Shown: positions 43,943 through 53,200 of the stretch, piece after piece | How the letters are laid out: every line of letters begins with the position of its first letter | How positions within the stretch are numbered: position 1 is the stretch's first letter | Assembly (NCBI GenBank): GCA_011369465.1 | Contig: DRQG01000143.1 | Coordinates: 1-64,000, forward strand | From: Caldithrix abyssi | GTDB taxonomy: Bacteria > Calditrichota > Calditrichia > Calditrichales > Calditrichaceae | DNA length: 64,000 nucleotides | Direction: 5' to 3' | Notes under the pieces: generated by a model | The model's database searches: none | What the model was told of the DNA's origin: nothing | What the model saw: the letters and a program-made list of their open reading frames with translations, nothing else | Position numbers and translations under genes: made by a program

Positions 43943-45274
43943 TTAATACAGATACATGCGAGCAATATGAGGATAGATCATTTCAAATTGCCGGATGCGC
44001 CAACCGGTTTTGCTATGCTCAATCTGGGCATGAATAATATCTCCCGTTTCAAGATTCTCAAGAGTCGAACCGCCTTGTAATTTCACCGGATCGTATTCCG
44101 CTTTTAAGTGAATATCCTCTAATTTAAAACCTCTTTTCGAATGACGGGTTATCTCGAAGAAGCCCTCAAACAACGTCTCTTCTTTTGGAGCGCGGGATAA
44201 AAGAGCATCTATATATGAATTATTCTTTAATAAACTTCTGCTGATTTCCATCGTTCGTTTGATCTGGCAGGCATATTTATCTGTAAAATTTTTGAAAAAG
44301 ATATTCAAATGTATATCGTGATTAAACTCTAAAAATTTGAACAGTTTGCCAAATACTTCAAATACGTCATCCAGTTCAACGTGTTCATCTAAGACCAATT
44401 CGCCGTACAATACAATAAAGAAAAATTCACTTAAATCTTCGTTGTTTACATCCTCAAAACGGGTGAGCTCCAGGAAATTTGTCAGATACTGGTTGAAGGT
44501 GTCTAAATATCTGAGTAAATGCGAATCGCCGGATAATTGTACGTAGTCACTCTTAAATTCCTGCATTGTGACTTCTATGGCCGACGATGTATTCTTCCAC
44601 GGTTCGGAATCATCTTCATCTTCCATATCGTTTATTTCATTTACATCAAAATCTTCCCAGGTGGTTTCGTCATTTTGCAGCAGGTCTTCAAACAGGGAAC
44701 CGGCATTTTCAGTTGGAGCGTTAAGAAGTTTTTGCCCTTTTTCTTTAATGACCGAAAGAATAATTTTCATACAAAAATCGGCAAAGCTTAAAATTCGTTC
44801 ATCCGATTCATTTAATATGACGCCCATTTCATAATTATAAAAATCGAGAATAGAGTCCAGAACAACATAATTAAGTACATCTGCATACAGACATTGTTCT
44901 TTGGTAAGACAATCGAGGGAGATAAAAAGGCCTTCCGGTAAGGAATGCAGCCGTTCTTTATGTTCGTTTTCTTTTAATTTATCATGAAGCTTAATGGGGC
45001 AATTCAAATTACAGGCGCCAAAACAATTTTTTTCAAAAAAGAGCTGTAAACCGTCGCCTATATTAAAGGAAAGGGTGCCTATTTCCTCGCTGTGCAAATA
45101 TAACAAATCATCCGCAGAGGTCCGGTTAAAATAGGACTTCTCAATTTGTTCAGCCAAATTATTAATAAGCAGAAAAACGAAATAGTCCAGATTGTTCAGC
45201 TCGTATATTTCTTTTTCCCACGAATTAATGAATTCGCGCGGTGAAATGTATATTTTTTTAAATTGTTCCGCCAA
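43943..45274 (-). CDS. Hypothetical protein with a Cys cluster
   Basis: A 443-residue, mostly helical, acidic protein not recognised as any family. It has C-F-G-A-C-N-L-N-C-P at about 87-96 and one more Cys in K-E-Q-C-L-Y at about 128, a possible zinc or Fe-S site. The acidic middle (N-D-M-E-D-E-D-D-S-E-P) is low complexity. The C-terminus has a beta-like segment with G-D-I-I-H-A-Q-I-E-H and no membrane segment. Likely cytosolic. Its promoter region is shared with the divergent alpha/beta hydrolase. Confidence 0.75.
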   Translation of the reverse strand: MAEQFKKIYISPREFINSWEKEIYELNNLDYFVFLLINNLAEQIEKSYFNRTSADDLLYLHSEEIGTLSFNIGDGLQLFFEKNCFGACNLNCPIKLHDKLKENEHKERLHSLPEGLFISLDCLTKEQCLYADVLNYVVLDSILDFYNYEMGVILNESDERILSFADFCMKIILSVIKEKGQKLLNAPTENAGSLFEDLLQNDETTWEDFDVNEINDMEDEDDSEPWKNTSSAIEVTMQEFKSDYVQLSGDSHLLRYLDTFNQYLTNFLELTRFEDVNNEDLSEFFFIVLYGELVLDEHVELDDVFEVFGKLFKFLEFNHDIHLNIFFKNFTDKYACQIKRTMEISRSLLKNNSYIDALLSRAPKEETLFEGFFEITRHSKRGFKLEDIHLKAEYDPVKLQGGSTLENLETGDIIHAQIEHSKTGWRIRQFEMIYPHIARMYLY

Positions 45275-45610
45275 GGCGACCTTCTTTCTCTTTAAGCAAA
45301 TTTACTTTCACTTGTTCGATCTGTCAAATAAAATATTTTCACAATAATGCTTCCCCGTATTAGGCTGATTTCTTTGTATAACAATTATACGCCCGTCCAA
45401 TAAATTCGTTTTTGAATTATGCATTGTAATTTTGATTCTCGGAAAAACTTGTAAAAGGTAAAGTGTACACGCACAAAATCAACCACTGAGGGGCCTGCTT
45501 TGTTCTCTCGGATGAATATTTAAACGATTACCGGAATTCAATAATTCCCTTTGAAACGGTATCTATCTATGCGACTATTTGGCGATACTTTTACCGGTCG
45601 TGCTCTAAAT

Positions 45611-45639
45611 TTGACGGGCAGGGGTCATTTTGATATATT
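45611..45639 (+). promoter_or_regulatory. Candidate sigma70-type promoter of the alpha/beta hydrolase gene
   Basis: TTGACG (45611-45616) and TATATT (45634-45639) are 17 bases apart, near consensus. It lies 80 bases before the ATG. The rest of the 45275-45718 divergent gap shows no gene and no obvious RNA. Confidence 0.5.
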
Positions 45640-45718
45640 GTTGGATTGTAAATGTACATAGTAGTGCCGGGCAATTTTGTTAGAAACTCCTCTCATTCAT
45701 AAAATTAAGAATTAAATT

Positions 45719-47161
45719 ATGTCTATTAAATTTGTGAAAATGTTGGGGAAAAAAATACTTAAATACGCTTTGGTTATTAGCGTTTCGTTTATTGCAGCCT
45801 ATACCCTTTTTTTGGCCTACAACGCGAATCGACTGCCGGACTTAAAACCCTGGCACCAGCGGGATTTAATGGATGATACGCTCACCTATCCGGTATACAG
45901 TGATTTTTCTGCTTATCTGCGGGCCGAAAAGAATTATTTGGATAAAGTCTATAACGAAGTCGTCGTTCCTGAAACTAAACTGTTCAATCGGTACGCTAAA
46001 AACAACCCCAGTTCACCATATTTTAACGGTCAAAATTTAAATGCTTCTTTCCAGCTTGAAGCGCAAGGGCAGCGGTTCCGGGGAGGCATGCTGCTTATTC
46101 ACGGTTTAACCGATTCACCTTACCATATTCTTTCTACGGCAAAGCTGTTTGCCCAAAACGGTTATTATGTAATTGGGTTACGGTTGCCCGGCCATGGTAC
46201 CGTGCCGGGAGCTTTAAAACATATATCCTGGACCGACTGGTATCAGGCAGTAAAGTTTGCCGCTTCCTATGTTCTTGAAGAAATTGAGAAACGGGGCGGC
46301 GGCGATTTTTACGCCGGAGGATTTTCTACCGGCGGGGCTTTGATTTTACACTATACGCTGCAGGGGCTTCTCAATAATACGCATCGGGTTCCGGATAAAT
46401 TGCTTTTTTTGTCGCCTGCAATCGGTGTTATGCCGGCGGCAAAAATAGCCAACCTGCACCGGCTGCTTTCCTGGATACCTGGATTCGAAAAACTGGCCTG
46501 GTTGGATATTCAACCCGAGTATGATCCATTTAAATATAATTCTATGCCTTACAACGCCGGCTATCAGATTTATGCTCTCACCGGGGAAAACCGGGAGCTG
46601 GTTGAAAATTTGCACGAAAATCCATCTCTGCTGGCTCAGATGCCCGATATGTTTGCCTTTCAGTCTCTGGTGGATGCCACGGTCATCAGCAAAGAATTAG
46701 GCCTTCTTTTCAGCAAAATTGCTTCCGATAACAGCCGTATCTTACTTTTTGGCGTAAATCATCATTACGATACAATCATTTCCGAGGAAATCGCCCGTTT
46801 TGATGTGGAAACAATTTCTTTGGAAAACTTAAAAAACAAAATCCTTTTTTTAAGCAACGAAGTTTCTACACCTCCTACAACATTCACACAAACAGACCGG
46901 GCTTTTATTGCCGACTACGGCAGCGGACAAAAAACTTTTTTGGATACAAACTGGCCGGAAAACGTCTTCGCCCTTTCGCATGTGGCGATTCCTATTGCAC
47001 CAAACGATTCCGTTTATGGCAAGGAGTCCGTTTTAGGCGGTTTGAATATCAAAGGTGAATATGACGTGCTGGATTCCGGCATAAATTTTATGCGTCTGCG
47101 CTATAATCCTTTTTGGGGAACCGTCGAAAAATATATAACCGATTGGTTTGAACTCCAATAG
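45719..47161 (+). CDS. Alpha/beta hydrolase with N-terminal membrane anchor
   Basis: A 480-residue protein. One hydrophobic segment (about 15-34) anchors it. The hydrolase fold has G-M-L-L-I-H-G-L-T-D-S-P-Y (oxyanion region), L-R-L-P-G-H-G-T and the nucleophile elbow G-G-F-S-T-G-G with Ser203. A late L-S-H-V-A-I-P may hold the catalytic His. The chain is longer than usual, with an insertion of about 100 residues between strands 6 and 8. It is probably an esterase or lipase on the periplasmic side; the substrate is unknown. Confidence 0.85.
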   Translation: MSIKFVKMLGKKILKYALVISVSFIAAYTLFLAYNANRLPDLKPWHQRDLMDDTLTYPVYSDFSAYLRAEKNYLDKVYNEVVVPETKLFNRYAKNNPSSPYFNGQNLNASFQLEAQGQRFRGGMLLIHGLTDSPYHILSTAKLFAQNGYYVIGLRLPGHGTVPGALKHISWTDWYQAVKFAASYVLEEIEKRGGGDFYAGGFSTGGALILHYTLQGLLNNTHRVPDKLLFLSPAIGVMPAAKIANLHRLLSWIPGFEKLAWLDIQPEYDPFKYNSMPYNAGYQIYALTGENRELVENLHENPSLLAQMPDMFAFQSLVDATVISKELGLLFSKIASDNSRILLFGVNHHYDTIISEEIARFDVETISLENLKNKILFLSNEVSTPPTTFTQTDRAFIADYGSGQKTFLDTNWPENVFALSHVAIPIAPNDSVYGKESVLGGLNIKGEYDVLDSGINFMRLRYNPFWGTVEKYITDWFELQ

Positions 47162-47262
47162 AACTCATCAATAATTTAGCCTTTCCATCCCGAAGGAGAC
47201 CTCTTGCCCTAATACGCTTTATTGTGTAAACTTGTGGCTCAATTTATTTATACCGGAAGCAC

Positions 47263-47724
47263 ATGGCCGAAGAAAAAATACGTATTGTAACAAGCAATAA
47301 AAAAGCCCGACACGACTATCATATTATACGCAGTATTGAAGCCGGTATAGCGCTGAAGGGTACCGAAGTAAAGTCCGTACGCGAAGGCAAGGTCAGCCTT
47401 AGTGAAGCCTATGCCCGCTTTATTAAAGGCGAGTTGTGGATTGTTGGGATGCACATTGCTCCCTATCTTAAATCGTCTTTTGTTAACCATGATCCGGCAC
47501 GCACGCGTAAATTGCTGCTACACCGTTCCGAGTTGAAGAAACTGGCCCGGCAAGTGGAAGAAAAAGGCGTAACTCTTGTTCCGCTAAAGGTATATTTTAA
47601 ACGGCATCTGGTTAAAGTGGAAATCGGTCTGGCCCGTGGTAAACGGCAGTATGATAAACGCGCTGCCATTGCCGAACGGGATATGAAACGTGATATGGAC
47701 AGAAAAACAAAAATGAGATTTTAA
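47263..47724 (+). CDS. smpB: SsrA-binding protein SmpB
   Basis: A 153-residue SmpB. It has the N-terminal I-V-T-S-N-K-K-A-R-H-D-Y-H-I, the O-B barrel segment G-I-A-L-K-G-T-E-V-K-S-V-R, L-L-H-R-S-E-L-K-K-L and the basic tail R-D-M-K-R-D-M-D-R. It binds tmRNA and mimics the codon arm in trans-translation. tmRNA is not next to it here. Downstream is tyrS. Confidence 0.96.
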   Translation: MAEEKIRIVTSNKKARHDYHIIRSIEAGIALKGTEVKSVREGKVSLSEAYARFIKGELWIVGMHIAPYLKSSFVNHDPARTRKLLLHRSELKKLARQVEEKGVTLVPLKVYFKRHLVKVEIGLARGKRQYDKRAAIAERDMKRDMDRKTKMRF

Positions 47725-47882
47725 GGACTATTGATGAATGTTCATGAATTGATGAATAGTTAAATAGGGGTTAAGGTAATGCTTATATGGCCTCGGCCTC
47801 GGCTGTTTCTCCATCACCCCGGTCTGGCATTCATTGATTCTTTTAAGCATTTGAAATAATAAACACAGAGGAATTTTAATTC

Positions 47883-49094
47883 ATGGCATTTCCCGGCATC
47901 AACGAACAAATGGACGTGATTAAACGCGGTACGGTAGAAGTACTGCCTGAAGACGAGCTGGTAAAAAAACTGGAACGATCACTTAAAACAAATAAACCGC
48001 TCATAATTAAACAGGGTTTTGATCCCACAGCGCCGGACATCCATCTGGGGCACACCGTCGGCATCCGCAAACTGCGCCATTTTCAGGAACTCGGCCATCA
48101 GGTAGTGGTCATTATCGGCGATTATACAGCTATGGTGGGCGATCCGAGTGAAAAGAACACCACCCGGCCACGGCTTACCCACGAAGAAGTAATGGAGCAC
48201 GCCAAAACATATCAGGAACAGTTCTTTAAAATTTTGGATAAAGAAAAAACCATCATACGCTATAACGGGGAATGGTTTGCCAAACTGAATTTTGCGGAAA
48301 TTATGGAACTGGCTTCCAAATTTACGGTGGCGCGCATGCTGGAACGGGACGACTTCGCCAAACGTTATGCCGCCCAACAGCCGATTAGCATCCATGAATT
48401 TTTCTATCCTCTGATGCAGGGTTATGATTCGGTAATGATTGAAGCCGACGTGGAATTAGGCGCCACCGAGCAAAAATTCAATCTTGTTATCGGTCGGAAT
48501 ATCCAGCGCGAATACGGACAGGAACCTCAGGTTATTCTGACGCTTCCCGTACTGGAAGGTTTGGACGGGAAACAGCGCATGAGCAAATCCATCGGTAACT
48601 ATATTGGGATTGACGAACCGCCCAAGGAAATTTATGGCAAGGCCATGTCCATCCCGGATGATTTGATTTACCGCTATTTTGAATTGGTTACCGATGTGGA
48701 CCAGGCTGAGCTTAATAAGATCCATAAACAACTACAGGACCCCTCGATTAATCCGCGGGATGTGAAAAAATACCTGTCCCGTACACTGGTGCGCATGTAT
48801 TATGACCAGGATGCCGCCCGGCAGGCCGAAAAGGAATTTGAGAACATCTTTGTTAAAAAAGATCTGCCCGATGAAATCCCGGAAATACCCGTTACCGAAA
48901 ATAAAATCCGCATATCCGACCTGTTGGTACAAACGAATACAGCCGAATCCAAGGGGCAGGCGCGCCGGCTAATTCAGGGTGGCGCAGTTTCGATAGACGG
49001 CAATAAAATAAACGATCCCTTTTATGAAGTGGAAATCCGAAACGGTCAGATTCTTAAGGTGGGCAAACGAAAATTTGTAAAATTGGTACAATAA
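47883..49094 (+). CDS. tyrS: Tyrosyl-tRNA synthetase
   Basis: A 403-residue class I synthetase. The HIGH motif is H-L-G-H (in [10 protein letters not shown]) and the KMSKS motif is R-M-S-K-S (in [10 protein letters not shown]). It has the TyrRS variant with an N-terminal extension and a C-terminal S4 RNA-binding domain (about 340-400, [18 protein letters not shown]). It charges tRNA-Tyr. It is followed by a strong terminator. Confidence 0.95.
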   Translation: MAFPGINEQMDVIKRGTVEVLPEDELVKKLERSLKTNKPLIIKQGFDPTAPDIHLGHTVGIRKLRHFQELGHQVVVIIGDYTAMVGDPSEKNTTRPRLTHEEVMEHAKTYQEQFFKILDKEKTIIRYNGEWFAKLNFAEIMELASKFTVARMLERDDFAKRYAAQQPISIHEFFYPLMQGYDSVMIEADVELGATEQKFNLVIGRNIQREYGQEPQVILTLPVLEGLDGKQRMSKSIGNYIGIDEPPKEIYGKAMSIPDDLIYRYFELVTDVDQAELNKIHKQLQDPSINPRDVKKYLSRTLVRMYYDQDAARQAEKEFENIFVKKDLPDEIPEIPVTENKIRISDLLVQTNTAESKGQARRLIQGGAVSIDGNKINDPFYEVEIRNGQILKVGKRKFVKLVQ

Positions 49095-49096
49095 AT

Positions 49097-49133
49097 AAAA
49101 AAAGCCGGACGGAGTTAACGTCCGGCTTTTTTT
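49097..49133. terminator. Bidirectional intrinsic terminator between tyrS and the DJ-1 gene
   Basis: AAAAAAAGCCGGAC (49097-49110) pairs with GTCCGGCTTTTTTT (49120-49133) around a 9-base loop. It gives T-runs on both strands and serves the convergent tyrS and PfpI-family genes. Confidence 0.95.
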
Positions 49134-49134
49134 G

Positions 49135-49722
49135 TTACAGCTCGATTTTTGTTCCTAAAACCTGAAGGAATTTTCCAATCCATTCCGGATGGGCCGGCCA
49201 GGCCGGCGCGGATACCAGATTTCCATCTACATGGGCATTGGTAAACGTTTCGTTATTTGCAATCCAGGTACCGCCGGCAAGTTCTACTTCCGGTTTTACC
49301 GCAGGATAGGCTGAGCAGGATCGGCCTTTTAATATGCCGGCAGCCGATAAAATTTGCGCGCCGTGGCACACTGCGGCAATGGGTTTATTGGCTTCGGCAA
49401 AATGACGGGTTATCTCCAGAACCCGGTCATCCAAACGCAGATATTCCGGCGCTCTTCCTCCCGGTATGAGAAGCGCGTCGTAATCCGCCGGATTCACCTG
49501 CTCAAAGTTAGCCGTCACTCTAAAATTATGACCCACTTTTTCCGTGTACGTTTGGTCTCCCTCAAAATCATGAATGGCGGTTTTTACCGTTTCACCCGCT
49601 TTTTTGCCCGGACAGACCGCATCAACGCTATGCCCCACCATGAGCAGCATTTGGTATGGAACCATGGCTTCGTAATCTTCCATGAAATCGCCGACAAGCA
49701 TCAGAATTTTCTTTTTAGCCAT
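49135..49722 (-). CDS. DJ-1/PfpI family protein
   Basis: A 195-residue class I glutamine amidotransferase-like protein. The nucleophile elbow A-A-V-C-H-G-A-Q-I has the reactive Cys. [10 protein letters not shown] and the acid region near the N-terminus complete the fold. Family members are proteases, deglycases or stress proteins; which applies is open. The ATG follows GAGGATAGC. It is 56 bases after the start of the PorD-like gene on the same strand. Confidence 0.9.
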   Translation of the reverse strand: MAKKKILMLVGDFMEDYEAMVPYQMLLMVGHSVDAVCPGKKAGETVKTAIHDFEGDQTYTEKVGHNFRVTANFEQVNPADYDALLIPGGRAPEYLRLDDRVLEITRHFAEANKPIAAVCHGAQILSAAGILKGRSCSAYPAVKPEVELAGGTWIANNETFTNAHVDGNLVSAPAWPAHPEWIGKFLQVLGTKIEL

Positions 49723-49778
49723 GAGCTATCCTCCTCGTTAAGGGGTTGTGGTCGATATGATATCTATGTTTAATATAA

Positions 49779-50615
49779 TCAGCGCTTTTTTTCACGATAT
49801 GTTTCGCGGTGCTTTCCATCCATTTGGATAAGTTCTTCCAACTGGTCATTTTTCCCATCAAACAAATTGGCCAAATCACGATAATGGGCGCTGAAAAACA
49901 TTTGCAGGTACCAGTTGTTTGGCTGAACATCGTACACTTTTTTAATTCCGGCCAGTGTCTTTTCGGCCAGTTTCAGGGCCTGGTCGTATTTTCCTTCATC
50001 CAGCAAATACAGCGCTTCAAAAAATTGTGGTTTTACTTCACGCAAGGGCCGCGTGCGGATATCGGTTATTTTAAGAAGATATTCTTTGCGCTGCGTCCAA
50101 CCGCGGGCATATTTGGAGAGCAAGGCCTGGTTCACTATGTTCATTGCTTCTTCATAAAGAGCATTTCCCAATAAATATCCGTTGGTGTCCAATTCGCCGG
50201 CTAACACCACCAGGGCGTAATAGTCCAAAAATTGGGCAATCGGATCAAACTGACCCTGAGCGTGTCCTAAAGAGCGGTTTTTGTCGTAGGGGAATTCCCA
50301 GAGTTTATCATAAAAATTCTCTCCGGATTCGCTGGAAATTAAAAATTGAGCACGATATATTTTCTCGAATGTTTTTTGCTGTACCGTTTCTATAATAATA
50401 TGCACATTACAGTTTACATCATACTCAAATTCGTCTTCTATATAATCGAAATTATTGTAGTAGTCCTCTATTTTTTGATTGAAACCCTCCAGTTCGTTGC
50501 GCTCTTCTTCCGTTAAATGATCCGCCTGGATTTTGACAGAGACATTTAATTTTTGAGCATACAGACCGGCAATGCTAATTATAAAGATGAAAAAGCAAAC
50601 AATAATTCGTCTCAT
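49779..50615 (-). CDS. DUF4835 protein, T9SS accessory PorD-like
   Basis: A 278-residue protein with a signal peptide (about 1-20, ending L-Y-A-Q). The DUF4835 features follow: L-N-V-S-V-K-I near the N-terminus, I-E-D-Y-Y-N-N-F-D-Y-I, F-D-P-I-A-Q-F-L-D-Y-Y-A-L-V-V-L-A-G, a helix with E-E-A-M-N-I-V-N-Q-A and R-P-L-R-E-V-K-P-Q. DUF4835 is the PorD family, required for type IX secretion in Bacteroidota. Together with the two sorting-domain proteins it supports a working T9SS. The other por genes are not in the window. Confidence 0.78.
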   Translation of the reverse strand: MRRIIVCFFIFIISIAGLYAQKLNVSVKIQADHLTEEERNELEGFNQKIEDYYNNFDYIEDEFEYDVNCNVHIIIETVQQKTFEKIYRAQFLISSESGENFYDKLWEFPYDKNRSLGHAQGQFDPIAQFLDYYALVVLAGELDTNGYLLGNALYEEAMNIVNQALLSKYARGWTQRKEYLLKITDIRTRPLREVKPQFFEALYLLDEGKYDQALKLAEKTLAGIKKVYDVQPNNWYLQMFFSAHYRDLANLFDGKNDQLEELIQMDGKHRETYREKKR

Positions 50616-50696
50616 ACATACCTCGTTTTTGTTTAACCGTCTGTTATCGGTAATAATATAAGAAAATAAGCTCGGAAATTAAATGCAATTTTTATT

Positions 50697-51806
50697 TCAC
50701 TTCAAATGTTCTCTCGGAACCCGGGCGGATACCCGGCAGGTTACTTCGTAAGGAATGGTATCCTGCAAACGAGACATCTCTACAATTGTAATATGCTCAT
50801 CCCCTTGTGCGCCAAACAAAACCACTTCATCTCCAACCCGAATATCCCTGCTATCTTCCAGATTTACCATTATGGCGTCCATGCAAACCGTACCCACAAC
50901 AGGAAATCGTCTGCCCCGGATGAGTACCTGGGCACGATTGGTAAGTTGGCGACTATATCCGTCTGCATAACCTACTGGTATGACGGCTATACGGGTGTTC
51001 TTTCGCGTATAAAAACGACGGTTATAACTAACCGCTTCGTCCGGTTTTAGTTCCTTAATGAGCGTAACCTGAGAAACAAAACGCATCACCTCTTTCAGCG
51101 GCCAGCTCAGCTTAAAATCCGGTCCGGGCGGATTACCATACAGCATAACTCCGGGACGCACCATGTCCAGATACGCCTGTGGAAATTTCATGATTGCCGC
51201 TGAATTAGCAGCATGAAACAACAATTTGGACTTGTTATGTTTCCGAATGGTTTCTTTTACATGTAAAAATCGTTCCAGCTGAAACAACGTATAGCTGGGG
51301 TCTTCTTCATCGGCGCTGGAAAAATGTGTGTAAACGCCTTTAACGTCTATATATGGAAGATCAAATATGTTTAAGATTGTTTCGTCAAACGTCTCGTAAG
51401 GAAAACCAAATCGGTTCATTCCTGTATCTACCTTTATGTGCACTTTGGCTTTTTTTCCGGTTTTTTCGTATAGTTTGCGCAGCCGTTCCAGTTGATAGCC
51501 GTCCGTAAGAGTGATTTCCAGATTGTTTTCCAGGCACATTTCAAACAGATCGCCGTTCTGAGCGCCAAACACCAAAATCGGCGTGCGGATTCCTGCCTGG
51601 CGTAATTGCAGCCCCTCCTCCGGAAAGGCCACCCCCAGATAAGCGGCACCCGCTTTAACAAGGGAATGCGCGGCTTCAACAATGCCATGGCCATAAGCGT
51701 TTGCCTTTACGACTCCCATCACGCCGGCCGGAGCAACGGCTTCCCGAATCAGGTTAAAATTGTGCAAAAGGTTTTTGTGTGAGATATAAACTTTTGTCGG
51801 TCCCAT
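50697..51806 (-). CDS. alr: Alanine racemase
   Basis: A 369-residue PLP enzyme of fold type III. The cofactor Lys34 is in V-V-K-A-N-A-Y-G-H-G. The catalytic Tyr lies in the second domain, in V-S-Y-N-R-R-F. Supporting blocks are H-I-K-V-D-T-G-M-N-R-F-G and P-V-V-G-T-V-C-M-D. It makes D-alanine for peptidoglycan. It starts 2 bases after the lysA stop, so both are likely in one operon for cell-wall and lysine precursors. Confidence 0.95.
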   Translation of the reverse strand: MGPTKVYISHKNLLHNFNLIREAVAPAGVMGVVKANAYGHGIVEAAHSLVKAGAAYLGVAFPEEGLQLRQAGIRTPILVFGAQNGDLFEMCLENNLEITLTDGYQLERLRKLYEKTGKKAKVHIKVDTGMNRFGFPYETFDETILNIFDLPYIDVKGVYTHFSSADEEDPSYTLFQLERFLHVKETIRKHNKSKLLFHAANSAAIMKFPQAYLDMVRPGVMLYGNPPGPDFKLSWPLKEVMRFVSQVTLIKELKPDEAVSYNRRFYTRKNTRIAVIPVGYADGYSRQLTNRAQVLIRGRRFPVVGTVCMDAIMVNLEDSRDIRVGDEVVLFGAQGDEHITIVEMSRLQDTIPYEVTCRVSARVPREHLK

Positions 51807-51808
51807 GG

Positions 51809-53068
51809 TTATCCGTATTGGTTGTATATTTCTTCGATGCTTTGTTCTTTGGCTATCGTCCGTAGTTGGTCGCCTTCTACCAGATACTCGCCTATCCTGG
51901 GACGAAGATTATAATTGGAAGAAAGCGATTGTCCATAAGCGCCCGCTCCTACCACAGCGATTAAATCTCCTTCTTCCAAACGGGGCAGTTGGCGATCCTT
52001 TGCTAAAAAGTCGCCGGTTTCACAGACCGGGCCAACCACATCCACAACCTCTGTAGGTGCGTCTTTTTTAATCAGCGGGACGATATGGTGATAGGCCTGA
52101 TACAAACTGGGCCGGATCAGATTATTCATCGCCGCATCCACAATAATGAATATTTTATCAGCAGATTCCTTTCGATAAATCACTCGGGTAATCAAAATCC
52201 CGGCTGAGCCAATGACGGAACGGCCCAGTTCAACCGTAAATCGCTTATCCATTTGCCCGAACGCTTGCAGATACGCGGGCAAAATATGGCGGATATACGT
52301 TGACGGCTTATGAGGATCGCTAAAATCGTCTTCATAATTTATGCCAATGCCCCCTCCCAGATCGATATTGGATATGGAAATTTCCTCCTTTTCCAACTGC
52401 TTTACAAAATTCTCAATTACATGCGCTGTCCGTTCAAATGGGGTTTTGTCCGTAATTTGTGAACCGATATGGACATGAATACCTTCCGGCGTCAACCATT
52501 CATCTTTTTTTAGTTTTTTGTATAACTGCAAGGCCTTTTCCGGTTCTACGCCGAATTTATTCACTTTTTTACCTGTGGAAATGTATTCGTGAGTGGATGC
52601 ATCAATATCGGGATTGACCCGAATAGCCACCGCTGTTCTTTTTTTTAACCGCCCGGCTACGTGCGACAGTAGATTGATTTCACTCTCCGACTCCACATTG
52701 ATGGAAGCAATGCCTTTTTTAACGGCCAGTTCCAGTTCTTCTTCTGTTTTGCCTACACCGGCAAAAACAATTTGCTGCGCTTTAAAACCTGCTTTTAAAG
52801 CGAAAATGAGCTCACCGCCCGAAACGACATCGGCGCCGAAATTATGTTTTTGTATGATTTCCAACAAATGCGGATTGTAATTTGCTTTTAGAGCATAGCA
52901 TGGCAGGAATGTATATGGCCTTCCGATATTATTTACTGTGTTTAGGTTATCCTTAAGTTCTGCTGCACTGTAAAGATATAGCGGTGTCTTTTTTTCTGCC
53001 GCCCATTCTGCCAGATTAACGTTTTCACAAAAAAGCGTTTGGTTTTTGTATTGGAAATTTTTACTCAT
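51809..53068 (-). CDS. lysA: Diaminopimelate decarboxylase
   Basis: A 419-residue PLP decarboxylase. PLP Lys61 is in Y-A-L-K-A-N-Y-N-P. Other blocks are G-V-G-K-T-E-E-E-L, H-I-G-S-Q-I, D-L-G-G-G-I-G-I-N-Y, E-L-G-R-S-V-I-G-S-A-G and C-E-T-G-D-F-L-A. It turns meso-DAP into lysine. ATG 53068 is chosen over TTG 53086. alr follows. Confidence 0.95.
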   Translation of the reverse strand: MSKNFQYKNQTLFCENVNLAEWAAEKKTPLYLYSAAELKDNLNTVNNIGRPYTFLPCYALKANYNPHLLEIIQKHNFGADVVSGGELIFALKAGFKAQQIVFAGVGKTEEELELAVKKGIASINVESESEINLLSHVAGRLKKRTAVAIRVNPDIDASTHEYISTGKKVNKFGVEPEKALQLYKKLKKDEWLTPEGIHVHIGSQITDKTPFERTAHVIENFVKQLEKEEISISNIDLGGGIGINYEDDFSDPHKPSTYIRHILPAYLQAFGQMDKRFTVELGRSVIGSAGILITRVIYRKESADKIFIIVDAAMNNLIRPSLYQAYHHIVPLIKKDAPTEVVDVVGPVCETGDFLAKDRQLPRLEEGDLIAVVGAGAYGQSLSSNYNLRPRIGEYLVEGDQLRTIAKEQSIEEIYNQYG

Positions 53069-53200
53069 AATATGGATTTTTCTCAAGGATTGTAAGTTTG
53101 CAAAACTAACTTAAATTAAAAAGGAATATAAATATTAAGTTTGATCGGTGGCAAGTTTATTACTTTAAGAAATGTTTTGTCTAATAAAGTGAGGATATTC

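Noticed and set aside
47725-47882. tmRNA gene next to smpB
   Set aside because: No tRNA-like ends, tag frame or CCA-proximal T-loop could be found in the gap.
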